Positions 25,225-33,663 of a DNA stretch of 64,000 nt are shown here, one piece after another (positions within the stretch are counted from its first letter, which is position 1; each line of letters opens with the position of its first letter). The notes under the pieces are model-generated. The model saw only the letters and a program-made list of their open reading frames with translations. It had not been told where the DNA came from and did not search any database. The position numbers were made by a program, and so were the translations under genes. The DNA lies in contig CACNSR010000008.1 of the NCBI GenBank assembly GCA_902623175.1, positions 34,805 through 98,804 on the forward strand. Direction: 5' to 3'. Origin of the DNA: Halieaceae bacterium. Lineage in GTDB: Bacteria > Pseudomonadota > Gammaproteobacteria > Pseudomonadales > Halieaceae.

Positions 25225-25764
25225 ATGCGTAATATTTTAATTCTTGTTAGCACTTTGCTTTTCGCCGGCGGTGGTGCCAGTGCTGCTTGTCCTGATTATC
25301 TCAACAATGAGATGCGTATCTTGGGAACTACGGACGTTGTGAATTTCTGCGAGGCTTATGGAGAGAAACCCCTACTCATTGTTAATACCGCGAGTAATTG
25401 CGGCTATACGCATCAGTTTAGCGGGCTTGAAAAGCTACATCAGTTATACCGAGATAGGGGACTAGTGGTGCTCGGATTCTCAAGTGATGATTTTTTCCAA
25501 GAGGAAGATAACGAGGAGGACGCCGCTGAAGTTTGTTTTGGGAAATACAAAGTTTCATTTCCCGTAATGGCAACGAGTTCCGTTCGCGGTAAAGACGCGA
25601 ATCCAGTCTTCAAGGCGCTTGGTGAGGCGAAAGGGTTTCCGAGGTGGAACTTCAGTAAGTATATTGTCGCCAGCGACGGGAACATCATCGCGAAATTCCG
25701 CAGCAACGAGAGCCCAGACAGCCCAAAGATCCGAGCCACACTGGCCAAAGTGTTAGAGAGCTAG
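25225..25764 (+). CDS. Secreted glutathione-peroxidase-family protein
   Basis: 179 residues from ATG 25225 (AAGGAGA 8 bases upstream; an earlier ATG at 25207 overlaps the ribosome site). A signal peptide (NILILVSTLLFAGGGASA) places it in the periplasm. The peroxidatic Cys is in NTASNCGYTHQF, the resolving Cys in AEVCFGKY, and the Trp/Asn pair in RWNFSKYIV. The usual NQFG catalytic glutamine is replaced: the segment reads GFSSDDFFQEED, with Asp at that place. It would reduce hydroperoxides, probably with thioredoxin-like donors, if the Asp is tolerated. It lies alone between two minus-strand signalling genes. Confidence 0.88.
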   Translation: MRNILILVSTLLFAGGGASAACPDYLNNEMRILGTTDVVNFCEAYGEKPLLIVNTASNCGYTHQFSGLEKLHQLYRDRGLVVLGFSSDDFFQEEDNEEDAAEVCFGKYKVSFPVMATSSVRGKDANPVFKALGEAKGFPRWNFSKYIVASDGNIIAKFRSNESPDSPKIRATLAKVLES

Positions 25765-25804
25765 GCCTAGCTCACTCGAAACGTAGGCTTTAGCGAGCCA
25801 AAGG

Positions 25805-27967
25805 TTAAGGGTAAAGAAGAAAGGTCTCCATCTGCCCTTTACCCTTAATATCTATCACACCTCGGCTCTCAGTTCTGTACTTGGGGGCCAATCTCTTTGC
25901 GGTTTGCTCAGTGATATGAATAACGTTCGGTACGCCATGCGATTCCATGCGCGCAGCAGTATTAACCGCATCTCCCCACAAATCGTAAATGAATTTCCGT
26001 TTCCCAATCACCCCGGCAACTATCGGCCCAGAGTGAATCCCTACCCTAATAGAAGGCACCTGTCCCGCAATGGCAGGGTATTCATTAACGTATCTAATCA
26101 TTTTCAAACCCATCTCAGCGATTTTATTTGCATGATCTGGGTCAGGAGTTGGAACGCCGCACGCAACCATGTAGCTATCTCCAATCGTCTTGATCTTCTC
26201 CAAGCCTAGTTCGTCACTGAAATCATCAAATTTGGTAAAAATTTCGTTCAACATTGTAACCAACGCTTTCGGGTCCATTTTTTGAGACATCGGAGTGAAG
26301 CCGACGATATCCCCAAAAAGAATGCTGCATTCCTCGAAGGAATCGGCGATTGTTTTTTCCTCACCCAACATTCTAGGAACGATCGAACCCGGGAGAATGT
26401 TCAGCAGAAGCTCCTCGTTCTTAGTTGCGATCTCCTTAATCTCCGCAGTCCTGGCATCTATCAGCGAGGTAACTTCGTCAGACATTCTCGTGAAGGCGTA
26501 GGTCATCATCTTATTTGACTCTTCCTCACCTCGCTCTGCATCTTCGTCTGAAATAATCCGCTCCATACCCTCGATATCCTTGAGGATCATTTTTCGCGCG
26601 TCACCCTCTAATTGCGAGGCAAGGCTGCTCATCTTCTCCACGATAACCGAGTCGCGGGATTTGCGCTGTTCAAGCTGACTTTGCTTAACTCTCTCCAACT
26701 CAACCAAGTGATTCTTATAGTTTGTAAACGCGTCAGTCAGCTGACTCACCTCATCATCATTTGATCTTAAGAAGCCCTTGTGTTCTGGGATCGCGACGTT
26801 CAAATCTCCCCTAGTTAACGACTGAAGTACCCCCACGGCACGACTGATCCCACCAAAGGCATACCCAGTTAGCACAGCGACAAGAGCAACCAGTAGCGCG
26901 AAAACTGCCGTCGCAATTCCCATTGTAGTGGCGAAGTCATTCCTCGCCTCAGCAACCGTGAGCGATTCGTCTTTAAGAATAAGAAGCTGCGCTTTTTCAA
27001 CTCTTGAGTAGGCGCTTAAAGGGAAACCAAACACTGCCACACCTAAATCAGCATCTAGGTGTCCAAACTGACCAGTCTTAAGAAGAATGTCCTCATCTTT
27101 TATGAGTGCTGAAGTGACTGCGCCAGCCAAGCCAGGCACGTCACCAATCTCGGAAAAATCCTCCACTTCAAAGTAGTCCCCAAGCCCGATGATCTTGTGC
27201 GCATAGCGGTTCGTCGACTTCTGAGATGGGAGCCCGAAACTCAACTGGGTCCTAACGCGAAACTCGTATTCAAAGTTCTCAAGCAACTCAAAATAATTTT
27301 TACCTAGAATAAAGGTTCCGAGCTTCCCTTGTGAGGAAGACAGATCAATAAAAAGGGTGTCATTGAGCGTGCTTTGTGAAGCACCGGTTTGATCTCTGAT
27401 CTCAACAACATCTCTCTTTGAGATGCCTCTCGATATTCGTATTGGACTCGCAATCGCGGGCTTATCTGTTGCGGCCGCAAATTTATACTCAGCGCCCTCA
27501 AAGCATGGATCGACGCCATAATCCTCGAAACTCGACGCGCAATGTAGCAGCTCACCGGACGCGTCAAGGACGATAATGAAACTCACCAAAGCATAATCGA
27601 GCTCTTGAGCAAAAATCTCCGCAACGACCTGACTTACACCTACCGCATCGCGGTTGTGGACAACGTTAAATAGTGGGTTCGCATACGGCCCATCAAGATC
27701 CAGGCTTTCAGGAAACTCGTAGCTTGATTTCTCGGTCCAGACATCGCGCTTTTCAATCGCTCCGGTTTGAGGGTGCCACGCGCCGATTCCTTGGGCGAAG
27801 GCATCATTCGCCATAGTGTCCCAGGCCTGCTGGTAAAGGCCGGCAGACGCAGCCAAATTCGAAGACTCTTGTTTTGCGGCTCGATATTCCGACAGACCCA
27901 GAAAAATACCACCGAGGGCGAGGTTTCCAAGAATCGTGAGCGCAAGAAGCTGCGTCTTAGTCTTCAT
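25805..27967 (-). CDS. Membrane receptor class III adenylate cyclase (sensor-HAMP-cyclase)
   Basis: 720 residues. TM1 at 7-26, periplasmic sensor 27-345 with HCASSFEDYGVDPC (Cys143, Cys155), TM2 347-369, HAMP 370-430, a helical linker (446-515) ending in LLLNILPGSIVPRML, then the cyclase domain: metal Asp553 (FGDIVGF) and Asp597, base-recognising Lys593 and Asp662 (YDLWGDAVN), Asn669/Arg673. The Lys/Asp pair indicates ATP. Sensor, HAMP and linker match the SiaA-like phosphatase across their length (LNDTL, ILGKNYFELLENFE, QLEGDAR, TRMSDEVTSLIDART). The ATG follows the TonB-like gene's stop by 2 bp, so it is the last gene of a TonB receptor-TonB-cyclase operon. Confidence 0.93.
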   Translation of the reverse strand: MKTKTQLLALTILGNLALGGIFLGLSEYRAAKQESSNLAASAGLYQQAWDTMANDAFAQGIGAWHPQTGAIEKRDVWTEKSSYEFPESLDLDGPYANPLFNVVHNRDAVGVSQVVAEIFAQELDYALVSFIIVLDASGELLHCASSFEDYGVDPCFEGAEYKFAAATDKPAIASPIRISRGISKRDVVEIRDQTGASQSTLNDTLFIDLSSSQGKLGTFILGKNYFELLENFEYEFRVRTQLSFGLPSQKSTNRYAHKIIGLGDYFEVEDFSEIGDVPGLAGAVTSALIKDEDILLKTGQFGHLDADLGVAVFGFPLSAYSRVEKAQLLILKDESLTVAEARNDFATTMGIATAVFALLVALVAVLTGYAFGGISRAVGVLQSLTRGDLNVAIPEHKGFLRSNDDEVSQLTDAFTNYKNHLVELERVKQSQLEQRKSRDSVIVEKMSSLASQLEGDARKMILKDIEGMERIISDEDAERGEEESNKMMTYAFTRMSDEVTSLIDARTAEIKEIATKNEELLLNILPGSIVPRMLGEEKTIADSFEECSILFGDIVGFTPMSQKMDPKALVTMLNEIFTKFDDFSDELGLEKIKTIGDSYMVACGVPTPDPDHANKIAEMGLKMIRYVNEYPAIAGQVPSIRVGIHSGPIVAGVIGKRKFIYDLWGDAVNTAARMESHGVPNVIHITEQTAKRLAPKYRTESRGVIDIKGKGQMETFLLYP

Positions 27968-27969
27968 GG

Positions 27970-28353
27970 CTATCTATCTGGCTTAAATACTAGGCGGACG
28001 TAAATATCGTCTACCTGAACGTTTTGGCCATTGTGGACGGGTGGATTGTATTTCCAAGTCCGTATATGGCTGAGAGCGGACCGCTCGAAAATCCCCGGTG
28101 GATTTGCGTCAGCAACGCGCGCACCCGAAACACTCCCATCCTTTGCTACCGAAAAACCTACGATAACCTCTCCCACATATTTAAACTTGCGGGCTTTAGG
28201 GGGGTAGCGCAGACGCCCAGTGCCTATTAGTTCGCATTCGACTTCTACGATCTGACCACCTGAATTGTACCGGCCCTTATTCGTCGCAAGAACGTCGGAA
28301 AGGGCCTCAAGCGAGAAGCTTATAAGTAAAGCAAATATTAAGGAGCGTCTCAT
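27970..28353 (-). CDS. TonB C-terminal-domain (energy-transducer-like) periplasmic protein
   Basis: About 127 residues from ATG 28353 with a signal peptide (RRSLIFALLISFSLEALS); a TTG at 28413 would lengthen it. The mature part is essentially a TonB C-terminal domain: YPPKARKFKYVGEVIVGFSV, DGSVSGARVADANPPG, FERSALSHIRTWKYNPP. It has no proline-rich spacer and no stable membrane anchor, unlike classical TonB. It lies between a large TonB receptor and the receptor cyclase, all on one strand with tiny gaps, so it may touch the receptor's TonB box or plug and report on transport rather than energise it. Confidence 0.82.
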   Translation of the reverse strand: MRRSLIFALLISFSLEALSDVLATNKGRYNSGGQIVEVECELIGTGRLRYPPKARKFKYVGEVIVGFSVAKDGSVSGARVADANPPGIFERSALSHIRTWKYNPPVHNGQNVQVDDIYVRLVFKPDR

Positions 28354-28428
28354 TGACAACTTCAAATTGCTTCTGAAACGCTTTGAGCTGTCAGCGCTAA
28401 AAAATTTTTCCAAGTCGCTGTCACAATG

Positions 28429-31400
28429 TTAGAAAAAAGCCGACAGCTTCATGAACATGGTTCTTCCATAGACGTCGTAATACTGAGTGTAAGTATTGGA
28501 GATGGAAGGCGCCTGTCTGACGCCAGTTGAGGTGTACTCCCACGAATTCGAGCCAATTGCTTGAGGGTCTTTGTCCGTTAAATTCCGAACACCCATAGTT
28601 AGCGCTAAAGTGTCATTAATTTGATATCGCGCTGACAGATCGAATAGAGAATATGAATCCAATTGCTCCGTGAAGTAATTAACCGAGTCGTTTCCATCAT
28701 CCAGTGAGCCCGAATACCGCCACACGAGTTGGAGATCAAAGTCTCCTTTTGACCAACCAGCAGTCATCCGATGTTTGAAATCAAAAACTGGATAGCTAAT
28801 TAAATTGTCGCAATCCCCGTTAAAAATACCAACGCAATCAAAATTGACGTCGCCGTAAGTGTTGTCCTTTATTGAGCGCTCTTCGATTTTGGTCGCAAAA
28901 TAATTAAGGTCCATAAAGCCAGACAAAAACTCAAACCCATAATCTATATTGATGTCAAAGCCACTAACCTCATGCAGGCCCAGGTTCTGATAGCCAAGGA
29001 AAATACGGTTTAGGCGCCCCTCATTGTCACGCCCAACAGCGTTGCATGCAGCGGAACCTGGACCCCCGCGCCCTAAAGATGTGTCAAAACAATTGATCAT
29101 GATCTGGGCAGCGTTGACTGGCGTTGTTGTAATGTAGTCTTCAATTTCTACGTTGAAATAATCAAAACTTACTGAGAGTCCGTCTATGCTATACGGGGTC
29201 CAAACGAACCCTATACTCGTTGTTGAAGCGTCTTCATTTCGTAGGTTGCTGTTGCCTCCTCGATCTTCGATGCCACTTATCTCTTTTAACAATGAGTCGT
29301 AAAGCGCCGTCTCCGGCAAACCGGTTGCAAAGCAGGTTTCTGCTAACTCTGGCGTCTGCGGGATAGGCACATCGCCCTCGCCAACGCCGCCAACAAAAAC
29401 AAAATTACCGGGCGCTAGAGGATTGCTTCCATCAAAGCCCCTTTGGGTACAAGGGTCTTGAATACCGTTGAACTGCACTTGCTGACGCCTATAGAGCTCG
29501 TTGATAGCAGGGGACCTCACCGCTTTATTGTAGGAAGCCCTGAATTGAAAATCTGCCGTTGGATAGTATGAGACCGCAACCTTGTATGTTGACGCGGAAC
29601 CGGTGATGGAATGCTCAGACCACCGCCACCCTAATTCAAGCTCTAAGAAATCAACCCCGGGCTTGCCACTGATGAGTGGTATCAAAGCCTCCCCAAACAA
29701 TGAAGTAATATCTGTAGAGGCGTCGAGACTAAATGGATTCGTACTAAAACCCTCGAATAATTGTTTTTCAATAAAGTCGGGCGTGTTGATATTGGCGTTG
29801 ATTTCTAGGTACTCAGCTCCCAGCACCAAGCCGATGGGCCCAGGGTCTCCAGGCAAACTGAACCAGTCAGCGGTATTTCCAGACAGCGTCGCCATCACCA
29901 CATTCTGCTCGTTGGTAGTAACAGATTTACCCGATCCCCTCGGATAAGTTATAAACTCAGCGCCCTCAGGACCGATGTCATCCCCCCAGATATTCAGAGG
30001 TACACAGCCATTCGACTTGTCCTGACAGTCTCCATTCTCATCCAAAAGCAGACCTTGTTGGATTCGCTCAGGATTTAGCAGTGGGTAGGGGTCTAGCGTG
30101 CTCTCGACTTCACCCAATTGTGCAAAAACCTCATAACCCCAATTTTCCCCGAGGTCACCTTTAAAGCCGAATTCAATCTGCAATGACTCAAAAACCCTAG
30201 GGTTATCCGTGACGCCTACATCTCGTGAGAACATTCTGAATAAAGCTGGCATCCGGACAGTGTCAGCCACTCCATTGGCATTGGCATCTTGGTACCTGAT
30301 CCGCTGCGGCAGGAACAAATTGTAAAGAAAGAAGTTTTGGGATAAGAACTGCTTGGTCTGCTCCGTCATAAACGGGTTATTTTCTATTGAGGCGGTGTAA
30401 CCATAGGAAGTTGGGAACCCTATAAAAGGGCCGCCCCATCTGAAGGGAACCTTGCTCTTTGAGTAGTACACGTCAGCATAAGCTTCTATCTTGCCAAAAT
30501 CATACGAGACCTTTCCTTTGAACGACTGTCTCTCTTGCGGTAACTGAAGGTACGAAAAGCCATTTATGTTATCGAAGTCGGCGGACCCATCAGGTGTGCC
30601 CCATGCTGACGCGCCGTAGATAGTAGCTATAGCAGGGGAGAGATTTAAACCCCCTGAATTATCGAATAGTCCAAAATAACCCTGCGGACCTTGCCCAGTG
30701 AAGTTAGGGATGAAGAGTCCGGCATTGGACGTTATCGGAAACCGATTATCTGCATTTCTCAAACTCAAGGAGCCGTCACTGTTTACCGAATCGACCAGAC
30801 CTGTGCTGGTTAAAGGCCGATCGGTATAGTAAATCGGCTCTCGCTTTAGAAAATCGCCGTGTACTAAATAGGACCCCTTGCCCCCGGCGAAGGTACCGCC
30901 ATTCGTAAGGTTGAAGTTATATATCTCCGCATCCCCACGCTCAGTAATCTCGCCTCCTCCATTGAATTCCCAACCGTCAGTTTCCTCTTTCAAAATGAAG
31001 TTGATGACCCCCGCGAGCGCGTCCGACCCATATGCAGCCGAGGCGCCACCAGTCAAAATTTCCACTCTCTCGATAAGACCCACAGGAATGAAGTTAAGAT
31101 CCACCGTACCGCCGTCTGGAAATGTGGGAACAAACCTTCGGCTATTTATTAGGACCAGAGTTCTGTTTTCACCTAAGCCTCTCAGGTTGGCGGTGGCTAT
31201 ACCCTGCCCAAAAGACGACGAGCGGTCGGCACCACCAACCACTTGGGGCATGGAGTTGATTAGGTTTTCCACATTCACCGAGTTAGACATCTCAAATTGC
31301 GATGAGGTGATAGTCGCAATTGGGGCTTTAGAGACAAAGTCGCCTTTTGGCAAAAGAGAGCCAGTGACGAATACCTCCTCTACTACTATCGAATCATCCA

Positions 31401-31506
31401 ACTCACCTGGATTGGTTCCTGAACTATCTTGTGCAAATGACTGCACACCATTGAGTGTCAAAGATAGGACTAGTAGAAATGACAAGGTCCAGCGTATCCG
31501 AATCAC
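28429..31506 (-). CDS. Large TonB-dependent outer-membrane receptor
   Basis: 1025 residues starting at GTG 31506 (GGAGGAAGG just upstream). It has a signal peptide (SFLLVLSLTLNGVQSFA), a TonB-box-like VVEEVFVTGSLL, a plug with NLRGLGENRTLVLINSRRF and GGASAAYGSDALAGVINFIL, and a long barrel ending in MFMKLSAFF. Several Cys-containing extracellular loops are predicted (QDKSNGCVPLN, CTQRGFDG). The GGASAAYGSDA plug belongs to the roughly 1000-residue receptor group associated with peptides, plant-type oligosaccharides or other large nutrients. It is the first gene of an apparent operon with a TonB-like protein and a receptor cyclase, an unusual link between transport and cAMP. Confidence 0.93.
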   Translation of the reverse strand: MIRIRWTLSFLLVLSLTLNGVQSFAQDSSGTNPGELDDSIVVEEVFVTGSLLPKGDFVSKAPIATITSSQFEMSNSVNVENLINSMPQVVGGADRSSSFGQGIATANLRGLGENRTLVLINSRRFVPTFPDGGTVDLNFIPVGLIERVEILTGGASAAYGSDALAGVINFILKEETDGWEFNGGGEITERGDAEIYNFNLTNGGTFAGGKGSYLVHGDFLKREPIYYTDRPLTSTGLVDSVNSDGSLSLRNADNRFPITSNAGLFIPNFTGQGPQGYFGLFDNSGGLNLSPAIATIYGASAWGTPDGSADFDNINGFSYLQLPQERQSFKGKVSYDFGKIEAYADVYYSKSKVPFRWGGPFIGFPTSYGYTASIENNPFMTEQTKQFLSQNFFLYNLFLPQRIRYQDANANGVADTVRMPALFRMFSRDVGVTDNPRVFESLQIEFGFKGDLGENWGYEVFAQLGEVESTLDPYPLLNPERIQQGLLLDENGDCQDKSNGCVPLNIWGDDIGPEGAEFITYPRGSGKSVTTNEQNVVMATLSGNTADWFSLPGDPGPIGLVLGAEYLEINANINTPDFIEKQLFEGFSTNPFSLDASTDITSLFGEALIPLISGKPGVDFLELELGWRWSEHSITGSASTYKVAVSYYPTADFQFRASYNKAVRSPAINELYRRQQVQFNGIQDPCTQRGFDGSNPLAPGNFVFVGGVGEGDVPIPQTPELAETCFATGLPETALYDSLLKEISGIEDRGGNSNLRNEDASTTSIGFVWTPYSIDGLSVSFDYFNVEIEDYITTTPVNAAQIMINCFDTSLGRGGPGSAACNAVGRDNEGRLNRIFLGYQNLGLHEVSGFDINIDYGFEFLSGFMDLNYFATKIEERSIKDNTYGDVNFDCVGIFNGDCDNLISYPVFDFKHRMTAGWSKGDFDLQLVWRYSGSLDDGNDSVNYFTEQLDSYSLFDLSARYQINDTLALTMGVRNLTDKDPQAIGSNSWEYTSTGVRQAPSISNTYTQYYDVYGRTMFMKLSAFF

Positions 31507-31765
31507 TAACCTTCCTCCCTAGATTAAGTTGGTTCTCTTGCTTTTGCGGCATGAATACTAAACTGCCACCATCTTGGTAATATTTCACTTACGCTGAGAA
31601 AACACAAACCATTCTTGGAAAAATCGGAAAGTAGGCTCCGCCGAAATAAAGTGTTGCGCCAAAAAAACGTCACGCTGCATTTTTGCAACACCTTAGAGAG
31701 AGGGTAACACCCCACGCATTGAGGGCTTGCAACATGATCAAACCCGGATGCAAATTTTGTTGCTA

Positions 31766-32581
31766 TCAGGACAGCCTGTTTGGCAGTGAATCGTCTGCCA
31801 TAGCGCGTGAAACAAAACCTTTCACAACCCCATAGAGCCCTTTGTTTAGTTTTTTTATCAAAGCGTAGGCAGCATCCCCGTCGATTATCAGTGCGTTAGC
31901 AGTAGAGATGACCTCATAGTCATGTTGCGCTCTGGCACCGGCGATGGCCTCAGCAACTCCTATTACGCCGCCCTCTCCTATCACCACGGGGAATCCATCT
32001 CGGACAATCTTTATTTCTCCGGAGGTTACGACGAGTCCATTTCCAGCAGCCGCTTGGTTATGGATTGCATATGAATCACCTAAGTAAACAGAGTTAGGCC
32101 GAGAAAAGTCTGAGAACATTTTATAAGCAACACCGGACGGCTTACCTGATTCTGCCTTGAACCGAGCGCCCTCCTCGCCAGAGCTTGCCTTAAGCGATCT
32201 AAAGTTGACTTGCAGTAATTGGAGCGTCAGTGAGGAAAATACTGTCTTCAAAAACGGGGCGGCGTTGGTAATCTGTTTTTCCAGCCAGCCCGCTGGAATT
32301 TCAAGGCAAACTGACTCTGCGGTGGCTCTGGCGGAGGCCAGTCTGTGCTTTGTACCAATGACAGATTGCTCTCCGAAGCTTGCCCCTTTGCGGAGATGAG
32401 CTACGACATGCTGGGCGTTATCAATGGAAATCTCTATCTCACCGTCTTGAACGATGTACATCGCACTCGCCTTGTCGCCCTCATTAAAAAGGACCTTGCC
32501 CTCAGGGATTACTAACTCTGAAAGCTTGGGATTTGCGCTAGAAACTCTTCGAACAATGTCACCCACATTTCTCTCCAACAC
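31766..32581 (-). CDS. Cyclic-nucleotide-binding effector with two cNMP-type domains
   Basis: 271 residues, starting at GTG 32581. The first domain (about 15-125) shows IPEGKVLFNEGDKASAMYIV and a phosphate-binding cassette GASFGEQSVIGTKHR with Glu71 and Arg80 in place, so it should bind cAMP or cGMP. The second (about 160-260) has the beta-roll pattern (YLGDSYAIHNQA, VVTSGEIKIVRDG) but GVIGVAEAIAGARAQHD in place of the cassette, so it is probably non-binding. There is no DNA-binding domain, membrane segment or enzyme domain; it likely acts by protein contact. It lies 55 bp after an HD-domain gene on the same strand, next to two adenylate cyclases. Confidence 0.87.
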   Translation of the reverse strand: MLERNVGDIVRRVSSANPKLSELVIPEGKVLFNEGDKASAMYIVQDGEIEISIDNAQHVVAHLRKGASFGEQSVIGTKHRLASARATAESVCLEIPAGWLEKQITNAAPFLKTVFSSLTLQLLQVNFRSLKASSGEEGARFKAESGKPSGVAYKMFSDFSRPNSVYLGDSYAIHNQAAAGNGLVVTSGEIKIVRDGFPVVIGEGGVIGVAEAIAGARAQHDYEVISTANALIIDGDAAYALIKKLNKGLYGVVKGFVSRAMADDSLPNRLS

Positions 32582-32636
32582 AGAACTTAAAAAGGCAAAC
32601 TTTATGAGCTGATATACTTGAGACCATCGACCTATT

Positions 32637-33251
32637 TCACTGAACCATTTTTGTCATCAGAAAGTCCAAGTTCTGCTGTTTTTTTTCTGAGAAAAGCAAT
32701 TGACCTGCTGGGCTTAACCAGCCGTGGCGGGCCATCAAGGTGTGCGTGAAGGGCAACATTTCCTCAATTGGTATTTGCATTTCCTCAGATAGCAAAGTCG
32801 TTTTGTGCCAAAAATCATCTCTGCCCAGGTTTGCCAAGTCAGCGTCCAACAGCCACGGCGACAAGTGAGTGCGAGCAGTTTGTGCGGGTCCTTCAGCATT
32901 CAACTGCGTATCCATAATCATTTGCCAAACCATCTCTTGCTCTTCAACGGAAAACTCGTTTGACGCCAACATGGCCTCTCTCGCCATCTCTGCACCTATG
33001 GGTTCGTTCTTAGGTCTTTGCAGGAGAAAGCCCGCATCGTGAAATGCTGCCGCAATCATCAACAATAAACGCTCTTGTTCACTCAGATCATCTATTTCTG
33101 CCAACGCAAGCGCTTGTTTCATCACGTCGAGCGTATGCGCATAGCAATGGTATGTCAGCGACTTATCCAGCTCTGTGTCCATTTTCGAGAGCATATTGGA
33201 GATAAGGGGCTGTTTGATATATTGCTGGAGGGATTCCATGCTCGTAGCCAC
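32637..33251 (-). CDS. HD-domain metal-dependent phosphohydrolase
   Basis: 204 residues from GTG 33251 (an ATG at 33239 is the alternative). HD-superfamily ligands are visible: His35 and His39 (YHCYAHTLDV), His71-Asp72 (AAFHDAGFLL) and a late Asp (LLDADLANLG, 136 or 138). Proteins of this fold hydrolyse phosphate esters, including cyclic nucleotides and (p)ppGpp, but substrate cannot be told from the motif. It is immediately upstream of the cNMP-binding protein and close to two adenylate cyclases, so cyclic-nucleotide turnover is a reasonable guess. Confidence 0.82.
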   Translation of the reverse strand: MATSMESLQQYIKQPLISNMLSKMDTELDKSLTYHCYAHTLDVMKQALALAEIDDLSEQERLLLMIAAAFHDAGFLLQRPKNEPIGAEMAREAMLASNEFSVEEQEMVWQMIMDTQLNAEGPAQTARTHLSPWLLDADLANLGRDDFWHKTTLLSEEMQIPIEEMLPFTHTLMARHGWLSPAGQLLFSEKKQQNLDFLMTKMVQ

Positions 33252-33497
33252 AGTGTCTTCGCTCTCTAGGCTATCTATTTTCCTAACCCTTTACCAATTA
33301 TGCTTTTGTTGAAAATAGCATCTCGCATAACGTGGCCAATACCTTCCGAAGCTTCTCCTCGCATGGAAAAACCTATGACTTCCCAGGAGCGCTTTAAATC
33401 GGGTGATTCCAGCTACCTGTCGAAGCTAGCAGAGCGGGAGGTGTCAAAGCGGCAATGTTGATTTCGGAAACATACGCGGCTACTTCTTTCGAGGCTT

Positions 33498-33565
33498 CGC
33501 GTGTCTCAGTGCGGCCAATCGGCCTTGATGTGGCAGAGGTCGGCGGTTCGAATCCGCCCGGCCCC
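33498..33565 (+). repeat. tRNA-3'-half-like interspersed repeat, copy C
   Basis: Reads CGCGTGTCTCAGTGCGGCC, the GGCC-AATC-GGCC hairpin, then AGAGGTC and a perfect T-stem/loop (GGCGG-TTCGAAT-CCGCC) followed by CGGCCCC. It has no CCA end and no 5' partner strand. It is followed at 33578 by CTGTTTTTATTC, similar to the T-rich leader of the other repeat family. It sits at the right edge of the AT-rich signalling block. The remaining 33252-33663 gap shows nothing else. Confidence 0.6.
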
Positions 33566-33663
33566 AACAAATTTTTTAATATCTGTTTTTATTCAGGTCG
33601 GTTGCTACTCGAAGCGGGATGGATGAGGCGAGCCCAGCGTTAGCCCCACTGATTTGAGCGCGC

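Noticed and set aside
25758..25773. Perfect palindrome GAGCTAGGCCTAGCTC at the peroxidase stop codon
   Set aside because: Could be a weak bidirectional terminator between convergent genes, but no T-run follows on either strand, so it is not called.
33455..33643. Open frame reading EVGGSNPPGP
   Set aside because: This peptide is the classic false translation of a tRNA T-arm; it comes from repeat copy C, not a gene.
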